Shown one piece after another: positions 48,962 to 60,098 of a stretch of DNA of 64,000 nucleotides (positions are counted from its first letter, which is position 1; each line of letters begins with the position of its first letter). The stretch lies in contig CM060731.1 in NCBI GenBank assembly GCA_030704615.1, forward strand, positions 39,368,001 through 39,432,000, in the 5' to 3' direction. Both the position numbers and the translations under genes were made by a program. The stretch is from Takakia lepidozioides (Eukaryota > Streptophyta > Takakiopsida > Takakiales > Takakiaceae). The notes under the pieces were generated by a model, which searched no databases, was not told the DNA's origin, and was given only the letters and a program-made list of their open reading frames with translations.

Positions 48962-49290
48962 AGTTGGTAGCTCAGGTGGATACAGCAGTGAGTGTCAGAG
49001 TGACAAAACCACGAAAATTTGATGAGATTCTTTGAGGTTTTTGCTACTATCCGGAATAGTAGGATATTACAAAAATCAAATATCCACCCAAGACTACTAG
49101 ATTATATACCACAACCAGACAACCTGTCTAGTGGGGCACATATCACCTCAGAAGTGGTTGTGGGTTCAATCCATCGATTGGTGTCAAAAAGGTGTCCGCT
49201 CCCGCCAGAGGCACACTCGCCTGGGGGTAAAGAGCTAGGCACCATAACTAACGCTTCCTTCGGGAGGCATCATATTATATATAATGTATA
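48962..49290 (+). mobile_element. SINE-related pieces (type A head, then type B-like head)
   Basis: GGTAGCTCAGGTGGATACAG at 48966 resembles the type A head but has no B box at the right distance. From about 49118, GTCTAGTGGGGCACAT with GTGGTTGTGGGTTCAATCC (A- and B-box-like) resembles the head of the type B SINE at 57128-57283, with a different body (GGTGTCCGCTCCCGCCAG). Two decayed insertions are likely. Confidence 0.5.
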
Positions 49291-52200
49291 CATACCACAC
49301 CCGACAAGAGAGCATGATTTGTGTGGAATGTCATATGCCTTTGGATGAATATTTGGTCAGTCTTTTCCAAATTAATACTCGCGATTCAAGAAAGACATAT
49401 GCCAACTCCTCCCCAAGGAAGTGTAAATTTATAGTGTCTTTTTTAGGAATGGAGATTACTGTCGTCCATCTCCATTCCAAGGTGGACACTTTCAACTATA
49501 GATCACCTGGGTTATGCATAGGCAAGGTACAAACACCCAACCACTGGACCATTTGTTCTATTGCCACGGCTCGGGGGTTCGTAGAATATGATGGATAGAC
49601 ATAGGGTTCATGCGCGTTTGAAGGATTGAACCCAAGATCACCCCGGTGCAAGGCATGGTCAAGTGTAGCAACACATTCTCTTGTGGTATGTTAAACTTAA
49701 CATAAAAAATGTTGGGAGATTCCCCCTTCTAAAAGACGAGCAACTCCACCCCCTTAATCGTAAAATTAGCTAACATTTTCCTAAGTAACCTTAAGAAAAA
49801 CTAATCTTTTTAATTTAACCTCGTCATGAGGTGCGGGGGCTCATTGGAGGCATGCTCAAGTGCACATCAAGTGACAAATTTCGTGGTATGATGAACTTAA
49901 CATTAAAAATGCTGGGAGATTCCCCTTTGCCAAAAAAAAGAGCTTTGAGCCCTTTAATCCACAGTGAGAGGAAAAACTACTCTTTTTCTAAGTAACCTCG
50001 CCATGAGATGCCAGCTGGGCTCATTGGCACTCTGTTGTGCATCCAAGCATCGTGCCACAACATACATTGCTGTCAACACACATTCTAAGCACACAGTCCT
50101 AGAAAGCTATGCCACAATTAGCAAAGGTGTCTTTGGCTTTTACTTAGTTTATGTGATTGAGTGGATTCATGAGTGGAGTGTTTCCATTGTGTTCACTTTC
50201 ATTATCACTACAAGAAAATGAGCCTCCTCAACCCTCACAAGGGGAAAACCCATCCCCATGTCCCAAGTGAGGCTTGACACCTCACTTGACATATGAGACC
50301 AAATGAAGTCCCAACACACAAAATACAAATATAAATATTCAAATTGTTATGGTTAACTACAAGTAGGTAATTCTAATTAATCATGACTAAAACCATGACA
50401 ACTCCCCCAAGGGGAAGGTACTACCACACAGAACTAAATTAGGTAACAAAAGATACCATAGAGGCCGCTCTATTTCGATGGACCCCTGCCGAAATCAGTA
50501 AATACATGCAATTCGTCAGGTTCGGCAGGCTTAATTACAATATTAATTTTTTTTTATCTAAGCTTCATCCGATTTTTCTGGAATTCGGCAACCCCGGGGT
50601 ACTTTTCATTAAATTTCACTAGTAAGTAGTGAATAGTTAGTAAGTAATTAGTACTAGCATTCATTACTATAATGTTTTTGCATTGGGCAATTGCCACCTT
50701 ATTTTCCCAAAGTTCACTTTTTAAAATAAAAATTATTCCCCTCTTTCATCTACTCCGAAGGCAAAATTTTAGAATATTCATCATCTCTTAAAATGAATTA
50801 ATTAAAGTCGAAATAGAGCAACCTCTACGATAGTCATTTGAGTGGACCTTAGTGTTTTATCCAATTGAGTTGGTGGTATTAACCACTAATTATCTTGGGA
50901 CGAGAGATAATCTGGTCAATTATTGGGGTTGCAAAGCAATGAATTATCTCAATATCACGACTTGACAGATTCGACAACCGGCACAATTCTTATTTGTTTT
51001 AGAGTGACCCGATATTGTCGGGTCAGTGCTGAGATCAAGCACTTTAGGAATCATTTTAGAAAGTTTGATATTGACTGCATTCTAAGTTTTTTTTTTTCTT
51101 TCCCCCTTCAAATCAGTTTTGACGCCGAGAATTTTGACGATATGTGGATTCCGGACATATTGTTACGCAACTCCAAACAAACAGAAAAGTCAGGTCACTC
51201 CTTTCCTTTTATTGCAGTGACCTATCCTTGGAGCGCAAGCCACCGTTCACGGCTTTTTGAGGAAAATGCTAATTTAAAAAAAAATCATTTCTGATTCGAT
51301 GCATAAAACCTACCTCAATGCGAATCTCCATAAGCCGCCAAAACTCAACTAACTGAAAGGGAAGATTAAAAGAGAGAGAAAAAACATTAAAATGTTATTT
51401 TTGTATCACCAACTACTTTTGTGAGAGTCGAAGTTCGAACCCCAGACTATCTGGATGGTAAGATAAAATTGGTCTTCTTTTGAATTCTTCGCATAACTGA
51501 AAGACTACTAAATCAAGAACCCCATTGCTTGCATTGCTTGAGGGGTCTCCCCTCTCCTCCCTCTTATGCCAACATGGTTCGTGCACACCTGGCAGTACGT
51601 TATCATGGGCAAGAACTAAGATGACATTCATATTAAAAGTCTTCAAGCACTATGTGCAAGCAGTCAGGTGGTCTTGTCGTAAGTTTTAGTTCACACATCT
51701 ATTTACCTTGGCTTCGGCCAAAGTCTTCTCTCTCTCTCTAGTCCTCCTTGAGATAAATTTAGCTATGGTCTTCCCTCTTCAAAAAAAGAAGACCACGCGT
51801 TCCCGCAATAAACACGTGGATGAATGCCTATTATATCTTATATCTTATATCATCATGCCTATTATATCTTATATCTTATATCATCATGCCTATTATATCT
51901 TATATAAGTGGTGATTTTGGAACACATGAAATGATAGATATCTACCTCTAGCCTAATAGAGTTGAATACATTATTATGATTTTAGCTCTTTTGATTGTTT
52001 TAAAATTTGGATCGACTATTAGAAATCACTACGCGAGTGAGAGAGACCCATCCGGGGTTAACGTAAATAAGAGCATTTTCCCTTTGCGGGTACTTGGGAG
52101 CGGGCTCTATCAAACAAGACCTACCTACGACTAATTGAAAACTTTCAATATTGCGGTTGTTGAGAATGAGTGTTTTAAGGGATTTGATAGCATTAAAATG

Positions 52201-52357
52201 TAGGGCACAGAGACATATGTGGTGGATGTATGGGGTTCTTGCAGATTTTGTTTCAAAATATTAATATTGTGGCTGTGGACACCAGCTATAACACCCAGGA
52301 AAGGGGGAAAATTCTCCGCGCAGTCAGATCTGCCAATGGTCATCCAATGCAAAACTC
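49291..52357. other. AT-rich intergenic tract with decayed repeats
   Basis: It holds an imperfect duplication of about 200 bp at 49680-50030 (AACTTAACAT..AAAATG.TGGGAGATTCCCC, and CCTCG.CATGAG.TGC.....GGCTCATTGG, each twice) and a 31-bp tandem repeat at 51824-51905. ORFs such as 50923-51294 are not recognised. No gene is supported. Confidence 0.5.
51824..51905. repeat. 31-bp tandem repeat, about 2.7 copies
   Basis: Units starting ATGCCTATTATATC begin at 51824, 51855 and 51886, almost identical. Confidence 0.9.
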
Positions 52358-53160
52358 ATGAACCCTATGAAGCCTCCAGGTTCAAAATTGATTAATTGGA
52401 TTCAAGGAAACACATTCGTCTGGATCGGGGGTCAACCTATCATGGAGGATCCACATGAATGGACCTGGGATCTTGATGGCAAGCCATCACTTCTTCAATA
52501 CATAGCAAAGAAAGCCTACAAGTGCCTCAACTCAAGAGCCATCCCCTCGTCCAAATGGGATGCCTACAAATGGACAGCCTATGGCTTTGAAGGCGAGCAT
52601 TAATTGGGAGATCATTTGGAGAGGAATTTGGGTCAAAACCAGACCTGCAAAGATAGCCGCCTTTCTTTGGCAAATTGCAAACAGAATTCTAAAGGTAGGA
52701 CAATGGCTCCAGTTCATCGGAGCTTTGATCTGCACATGCTACTCGTTGGGCGTTACAGAATCCCTGAAGTACTACCTATTTCAATGTAGCATTCCTTCAA
52801 ATTCACTAGATTTGCATTTCCTTGACTACAATCAACATGCTTCTGAACTATGACCAAATCTCCAAGCAAGCCATATCCCATTGTTAGGTTTTTGACACAA
52901 TCAGGGTTGTTGGGCTCTGGAACATCTGAAAAACCAGATGCGTTTGGGCCTTGGGCAACACTAACTCCATAGTCTCAATGATGCTTATCATGATCTTCTT
53001 TGATATTCAAACTGAAGCTCGAAAGGTTTGGCTGGATCAAACTGTCTGCAGACATCTGCAAGCATCCAGAGACTCAACATCAGCTCCAATCCCCTTGAAT
53101 GTCTCATGGGCAAAGCATGAAATCATATGCACAAGTCATGCGCCAACCATTTGCAACTAG
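52358..53160 (+). mobile_element. Degenerate LINE fragment (zf-RVT region)
   Basis: Frames give INWEIIWRGIWVKTRPAKIA, then AFLWQIANRILKVGQW and ICTCYSLGVTESLKYYLFQC. This matches the zinc-binding region that follows reverse transcriptase in plant LINEs (W..iW....P.K...FlW...n.il, then C..C...ES..H/Y..F.C). Frame shifts and a lost His show decay. Downstream VWALGN and EARKVWLD may continue it. Confidence 0.65.
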
Positions 53161-54923
53161 AGCTCAATCCCTCAACGCTGGAGGAATTGCACCACTGCCC
53201 TGAATCGCCAGACTACGATCGTGATATCAATTGGAGACACGTCAAGGGGAAGAGATCTGTGAAGTTGCACTTCGATCACTGATTGGGCTCTTCAGTGCAT
53301 CGCGCTCCTTCTCGAGCTCTCCGTAGTGTTCTCCCTAGTTCTCAGTAGACAGGTAGTTACGTTTTATGTTTTTGAGTCGTAGCTTGTACTAGTACGTCAA
53401 TTTCAATTTTTGCGGTCTAGCATCATGGCAGGGAATGGGGTATGGCCGACTATGGTCTCCCATCCTCTTGCCCTTGGGCCCTTTTGGTCCTTGCCTTGGC
53501 TGTTTCGGCAGTCTCTCTTGCGCTTGTCTCGAGCTCGTCCCTCATCCTATGGATGTGCTCCATGCCTTATGGCATCATTGGGGTTTTTTCCAGTGTTGTA
53601 CTAGTATAGAGGGTTTCACCTGGGTATCAATACTGGGTATAAATCTGGTATTGCAGAACCTACCCAACTGTTATTGATTTTTCAATACCAGTACTGATAC
53701 AAGTACTACCCAGCCATCTTCCTCATTTATATGGGTATCAATACTATATTAAATTATTATTATATATGCTATGTATTTATACGTATTTATATTTATTTAA
53801 TATATAATATAATTTAATATATATTTTATTGTTTTTTATTTACTTGGAATGATATCCTATTGATACTATATACCACATGGTATTTATGGTCATAATACTC
53901 ATATTCATACCAGTATATAAAAATACTGTCCCCTAAGTTCAAGCATGGACTCTATAACAAATAGTATGTGTAAGTCAAACTATTGATCTTTCAAACAACA
54001 TGGAGTTTTTTCAGTGGTCTTTAGATCAACAATTTTCCACCCCTATAAATGTCAATTTATTTTCAAATTTTATTAAGTGACTAGTCTTGGTAAAGCCAAA
54101 ACAATCGAGACTTAAGCCATTGGCCAATGAGAAATTTTCTCCAGATTTTTTGTCTTCGTTTTCGTCTTGGTCTTGGCCTTGATCCTTAGTGTAAAACAAT
54201 CCGTAACATTTCTAGATAACCACTCTAAACCTCGTGACAATTGTGGTCGAGCTGTGGTCATGTGTATGCACATACTGGCATATTGTATTGCAATTATGAA
54301 AGTTTGTCATAATCTTCCATTTTCGCCATACTTGATTGGATCTTTCTAATATTAGATAACAAACATAGCAATTTCTTTATATTAGTTTTTTTTTTAAAAG
54401 TTCGAAAGGGAGGTAGCCCTTGGGAGTTTTATTAAGGATTATTGAAGGGAAAAAATTAAAACCCTTACATGCCCGAAGGCGGCCATAAGGCAAATATTCA
54501 CGGAGACCGTGACGGATGACACAAGGAGCAACAGTCAGTGCTTATGAAATAGCGAAGAAACAATACGAATTGTTCCCTCAAGCCTGGCAATTGTGGTAAA
54601 ACAGATGCATGTCCGGGCATCTCAAGTCGACAAAGTGTAGAGCCAAGTAAGCCTTACAATTTTAAGTAAATCTGGACTAAAGTTTGGTCCAGAAATAAGG
54701 AGAAACATCTGAATATATATTTTTAAATCATTTAAATGAATTTAAATAGATCATTTTAAATATAAATGTAAAGATATAAATAATTGTTTGTCTATTAATA
54801 TATAATATGAGCAATAAAGAAACATTATGTATAAACTTCAAGAGAAAATGCAGTTTCTATTTGGCTCATAAAGCAAGTTCCACTGTTCACTCGACATTTA
54901 GTAAGAGTTGAATGAGATACCAA
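53161..54923. other. AT-rich intergenic tract
   Basis: From 53625 to 53960 words such as GGGTATCAATACT, CAATACCAGTACTGATAC and TATATAATATAAT repeat irregularly. The remainder is AT-rich. No gene is recognised. Confidence 0.45.
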
Positions 54924-55118
54924 TAGTCCGTAGCTCAGTTGGTGAAGTGCACTGAGTGCCACCTAGATGATTATGGGGTCAAATCTTGTTACTGACGGGT
55001 GTGGTATGTTCCTGGGTGGTGTCCCATTCCAACGCCACATGGCGGGGTTACTGTGAAAGAGGTTTTTTTTCTCCTCTCACTATTTAAGGGGCCTGATTTG
55101 TGAGGTGTCGCTCCCTTA
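54924..55118 (+). mobile_element. tRNA-derived SINE (type A), second full copy
   Basis: GTAGCTCAGTTGGTGAAGTG (A box), GGGGTCAAATC (B box), GGTGTGGTATGTTCCTGGG, ATGGCGGGGTTACTGTGAAA and GGGCCTGATTTGTGAG, colinear with 32185-32385 over nearly 200 bp. Confidence 0.8.
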
Positions 55119-55778
55119 GGGCCTAACAGAACGAACCGAAAATGTAATATATTGGAGAAGAGGGGGAGACCCTGAGCGGTCAAGAACTAAAGAAGAGAAA
55201 ATACAGAGGGGAGGGTATCAAACTAAGGAAAGAAGAGATCTAGACCGAGGGAGAAATGTCAATAGTAAAGACTAGCAGGGAGAGGCTATCTATCAAAGTG
55301 GAGCTTGGATTTGGTTTCCAATTGACGTCCGATCTGTCGAAGTCTGGGGACGCCGAAGAGGAGGGCCTAATGGTGTTGCCACAACGGTGGGATTCGTTTG
55401 GGCCAGAGGCAAGAATGTGCCTCAACACAGCTACATATGATCATCTACTTCCTCCAAGTTGCCCTAAAGGTGTCGAGGAGGGACTACTAACGATTCGGCG
55501 TTCTTTCGATCCCTGCACAAAATACCAACCAAGCTTTCTTAGCAGCCACTGTAAGATAAAAAAACACCAAAGTCATGATAGCAGCGATGGAGGTTTTTTT
55601 TTTTCCAATGTCATTTACATCTTGCTTTAATCCATATGTGCCATAATATGGAGCTCCTTAACACCTCAAAGACCGGGCAAATTGACGCTCTGGATTTAAG
55701 AGTCTGGTTGTAGTTTAGTAGAAGGGTCACCGGATTGTCCAGAACGTGGTGCCAGGCTCTATAGAGGTTAAGGGCCAG

Positions 55779-56192
55779 CTACGGTGCAGTCCTCAATGGC
55801 GACCCAGTTGCAGGTCCATATCCCCAAGAAGCCGCACTCGCACATGGTGCATTTTGGATTTATCGTAATGAGTCTTGATGAGTAAGAAAGCTAGCATAGA
55901 TATATCCTCCTTACATTTTGGAGCTTATGGGCTGCAAATTGTGTGTACTGTAGGTGTGCACATGTGGACTAGAAGGAGGTGGGGGCTGCCAAGTTTGCAA
56001 CTGGGCTGTACCGCAAAGCGGCCAAGCTGTTTGCAAAGCAATGCACATCTGAGACTCTGGATGATTTCTTAACTCTGGAGGCATATCGGAGCATTGTGCA
56101 GTTCAGGTGCAGTTCGCACCAACCTCTCGCCTGTAGGACAAGGCATTGAGGAAAGAGGCCGGTGAAGTAGACTCGGAAGAAAGAGAGGACAA
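55779..56192 (+). pseudogene. Duplicated malate synthase 3' end (truncated)
   Basis: It is colinear with 62861-63310: the end of exon 6 (GGTGCAGTCCTCAATGGCGA), intron 6, exon 7 (GCATATCGGAGCATTGTGCA) and the 3' UTR. Because the intron is present this is a DNA-level duplication, not a retrocopy. It lacks about 60 bp of the start of exon 7 (the [13 protein letters not shown] region) and carries an 11-bp internal duplication near 56100, so no product is possible. Same orientation as the parent, 7 kb away. Confidence 0.9.
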
Positions 56193-56284
56193 GGGATTGT
56201 AGAAAAAAACTGACTGAATTATCTAGATCAATGTAGCCGAAGTCTTCCGAGGATCCCGCCATCTCAGAGAGCATGTATGTTGTG

Positions 56285-56480
56285 TCTATTGTGTAATCCT
56301 GATGTGTAACCCCTACCCAAAATCAGATGTAACCCTCGACCTGTAACCCCATCTCCTGACAACCCATGTAAACCCCGCTCCTTTGTCACCCTCTGTAATC
56401 CCCGACGTGTAACCACGATCGTGTCACCTCGGGTCCTGTATCCCCAACGCATTTAACCCTACTTTGTGTAACCCCATGGT
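56285..56480. repeat. Left arm of the second minisatellite element (TGTAACCCC)
   Basis: About twelve TGTAACCCC/TGTAATCCC/TGTCACC units spaced about 15 bp, on the plus strand. Opposite orientation to the array at 57355-58245. Confidence 0.8.
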
Positions 56481-57350
56481 GGTGGGAAGAATTGGCCGGC
56501 TCCGAGAGGGGTCAGACATTTTCAATTCAAACCTGGGTTACACGATTGGGTGACATCAAAACCTCACGTGTAACTCCATCATCGTACATCATTTTCACCA
56601 AGTGTGCATACATTGTGCGGTCTCGAGGGTTGCGTTGCCTTGCCCGTGTATTCTGTGATTTATACAGTATTGGTTGTAAGTTTGCTGCTAATGGCGTGTG
56701 CTGTCGTGAAGGTGCTGGACGAGGAACACAATGCAGCACGCGAAACACAGTCCAACAGGTCCCAAAGCAATAGCGGAATACATTCAACGGGTGAACGGAT
56801 GGTTGCCCATCCAAATCAAATGGTTTGAAGTGACGAGGCGGGAGAAGTCTGTCATTTTCAGCATTTGATATCTCATTTGAAATGCATCCTACAGCTGCCC
56901 ATTCACGGACTTTTCAATCACATAAACCTCCGTTGGATACGCCAGATTTCCCAGGGAAAAGGGAATTAGCGGGTATCCATCGAAGCCACCACCTTACCCG
57001 CGACAATGGGCATGTGGGGGGGCATTCCATAGTACATAAATTCCTCCTTGGAAAGCATTGAGCTCGTGGGAATAGTTCCAAAGCATTTGTAGAAAAAAAG
57101 GTGGATGCGTTGCCGAAGCAAGCGTAATTTATGGTGTCACTTGACGCCATAGGGCTACTGCCTTCCGGTGGGAAGGTGGACACAGTAATGACTTCCAACA
57201 AGTGGATTGAATCCACAACCACTCGTGAGAGGGTATGTGCCCTTTACCACTGGGCTACATGCTGGTTGTCAAGGCATTTGTATTTTGAACACTTTGAATT
57301 CGCGCGATTTCCTAGTAAGATCAATAACTACTAGAGGCTTGATTCAGCAC
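56481..57350. mobile_element. Core between the two inverted minisatellite arms
   Basis: About 870 bp with no intact ORF. On the minus strand near 56900-56960 a frame reads GYPLIPFSLGNLAYPTEVYV, weakly like the G-YP-i-P.llGDsaYPl region of PIF/Harbinger transposases. A type B SINE is inserted at 57128-57283. It is not similar to the BED-like gene of the first element. Confidence 0.4.
57128..57283 (-). mobile_element. tRNA-derived SINE (type B), minus orientation, copy 2
   Basis: The reverse complement has GTAGCCCAGTGGTAAAGGG (A box), GTGGTTGTGGATTCAATCC (B box) and the body GTGTCCACCTTCCCACCGGA then GGCAGTAGCCC, shared with 24245-24385. Confidence 0.75.
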
Positions 57351-57354
57351 ATGG

Positions 57355-58245
57355 GGCGGGTTACAATGTGAGGACTACATGGGCCGGGGTTGACCCAGCA
57401 CAGAGGAGGCAGTGTTACACGGCGAGGGCTACATAGGGTGAGGATTACACGTTGAGGGTTACAAGAGGCCGAGGTACACGGGCTGACATGCGGCGGGTTA
57501 CACAGGGTGTCACGAAATGGGGTTACATAGGGGTTACAGAGGGTGACTCAGCACATGGGGGAGGGTTACACGGGAGGATTACATAGAGATCAGGGTTACA
57601 TGATGCGAGGTTATATGGGGCGGGGTTACACGACGAGGGTTACAAGGGGATGGGATTACATGGGGTGTGTGTTACACGGAAGATGGGGATCACAGGAACT
57701 GGAGTTACAAGGAGAGGGGTTAGAAAGAACCGGTGTTACACGATGAGGGTTACACGGTAATGGTTACATGAGGCGGGGTAGGGTTACATGGTTACATAAG
57801 GCGGAGTTATAGGGGCTGACCTACAAAGGGTTACATGGAAGATGAGTTACATGGGACTCAGCACACGCGACGAGGTTACACTGTGAGGGTTACATGGGGC
57901 GGAGTTACACTACGAGGGTTACATAGGCGTGAGGGTTACATGGGGTGTGGGTTACAGGGAAGATGGGGTTACAAGGACCTGGAGTTACACGGAGGGGTAC
58001 ATGGAATGAGGGTTACATGGGGCGGGATTACAAGGGAGGGAAGATGGGGTTACAAGGAACTGGAGTTACACGGAGGGGTACATGGAATGAGGGTTACATG
58101 GGGCGGGATTACAGGGGAGGGGCACACGGGGTGAGGGTTACATGGAGGTGAGGATTACATGGAGTGGAGGGTTACATGTACATGGGCTGACATGCACGGG
58201 GTTACATGGGACGTGGGTTACAAGGAAGATGGGGTTACATGGACT
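57355..58245. repeat. Right arm of the second element (GGGTTACA)
   Basis: About 0.9 kb of GGGTTACATGGGGCGG, GGGTTACACG and GGAGTTACA units. A longer block with GGGGTTACAAGGAACTGGAG and GGGTACATGGAATGAGGG is duplicated at about 57960-58110. Confidence 0.85.
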
Positions 58246-58330
58246 GGCGGGCTGGTGGAACAGGCGGACTGGTGTCATAGAAGGACGCCGCCGATGGGAT
58301 GAGAGCTGGGGTGGGGAGGGAATTGGGGTT
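58246..58330. mobile_element. Conserved right-end block of the minisatellite element (copy 2)
   Basis: CAGGCGGACTGGTGTC, CGATGGGATGAGAGC and TGGGGTGGGGAGGGA follow the array in the same order as at 16531-16640. Confidence 0.6.
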
Positions 58331-60098
58331 GGAATTTTGGAAAGAGAAAAAAGTGGATGGTTGTTGGGACCTCACGTTTCTATCTTTGCTTCTATTTTCC
58401 GTTGTCCCACAACTCTTTGATTGGGCTTCCTTTGGACTCCTGTCTGTCATTCTGCCATGTGCCCGTCCTTCTCCTCCCTTTCTCTCCATGCGAAGATGGT
58501 TTTGCCATTGAACTCTACGGATCTATTTCAGATACCATACTCTCTTACACAATGTAAACATTTGATTCTTGTGGGTAGAGGATTGCATCTGTGTACGGCA
58601 GGGCTCTTTGCATGCGCATCGTCAAGAGCACTCTCTTTCTTCCGACTGTCATCGTCCTCCATTGCCATTGATGTCGTGCATGAACTCCCCTGTTTCCCCT
58701 CGCAATGGTTGGTGATACAGAAAATGTACCTAGGGGGTCGGATTCTATGACCAATTCATCCCAAAGCATCAGATAAAGAAGATACTTCCTATGACAGTGG
58801 CGGCGCACTTTTGATGTTTGATCCGGCTAGCAGCTTTACGTAGAAAACTTGGTCACGCTATCCGATCCACTACAGGGGCGGCCCCACTTCCGAGTGGCAT
58901 GCACGTCCAAAACCATTTAAGAAAAAACAGTGATCAGCAGTGCCATGTGGATAACATATATTCTCCTACCACACGGAGCATTTTTTAGGAGAGTCCAAGT
59001 AAGATATTGCAATCTGTTTGCCTCTTCCGAGCCTTTTTTTCTTGAACGATTGGGATACATATTGAGACATTCCATGACTGAGATGTCGGCCATGGCAGCA
59101 ATCTTGTACGTTTTCCTGGTGGAAATGGGATCGAAGAAAAAACCCAAAATTGAAAGGAAAGAGCACACAGTGACAATGGATGTGAACCACGTGACCAGGA
59201 TTGGAGCGCTGTGGCACGTGGCGAATTTTTAAAGTTGGCACCGTCAATCCCTCCCTGCTTTCTAGAAGAGGATTGACGGTGCGCTGATCCGTGCACCACT
59301 TGGCCTTGCACATCAAGGCTGGACTCTTTGGGCCTCCTTTGCTGCCTTGTGTCTGTTCTCGGATTTGCTGTGTCTGTCACTCACGTGTAGAGGTTCTGTC
59401 TCTCTCAACTTTCTGTCTTTCCGTTCAACTACATAGACGTGATAAATTCTCTCTCTTTGTGTTCTGCTAGTGTGGGCTTCTCAAGGATGTATTAATTTTG
59501 CAATTTCTTTCTCCCTCCCCTCTCCTCGGCTTGAGACAGGAAGGTGGCATAACATAACACTTTGAGGATAGGAATTTCCCGATCTGCATCCTATCCCGAT
59601 CTGCTTCGAGTATCATTGTCTTTTTCTAGTGTCCGGCGTACTACCAGGATCCTACAGGAAGAATCTCATGTAGTTCAGAGATTTATCTCCTGACGTCGAA
59701 TTTATCTTCCTTTAGCTGTGATGACCGAAGAGCTTAGCGGCGTACCTGCATGTCCCACTTCGCCTCTTTGCTTGCAAACGCTTGGGCTACTTCGAGTAGT
59801 TCTTTGGTTTCTGTTGTCGTGCCACAAGTTCAATTGTCCCGTGGTCCTCCCGCAGACGTGGAGTAAAAAATTTAACTCTCTCTCGAGCTCACTCATGGCT
59901 CCTCAGGCCCGGCCTGTGAACGTTGAGATTATTCTTTGTATATTGTCTCTGTCTCGGTCTCGCTCTCTTGTTTGTCTCCACGTCTATCCTCAGTGAGCCT
60001 CTCAGGCTTAGTGAAGTGTTGGTCCAAGGAATAAACTTTCGTCTCATGATTTTGCAGGTACGTGGAAGTCGTTGAACACCATCTAGATATAGCTTAAA
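58331..60098. promoter_or_regulatory. MLS: Upstream region and probable 5' UTR intron of malate synthase
   Basis: No gene is recognised in 58331-59180; small ORFs on both strands are unassigned. CACGTG occurs at 59188-59193, 59215-59220 and 59382-59387. A good acceptor (TTTTGCAG at 60050-60057) 41 bp before the ATG implies a 5' UTR intron, placing transcription start further upstream, possibly near 59400-59600. G-box clusters are usual targets of bZIP/bHLH factors; control of this gene by them is inference. Confidence 0.45.
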
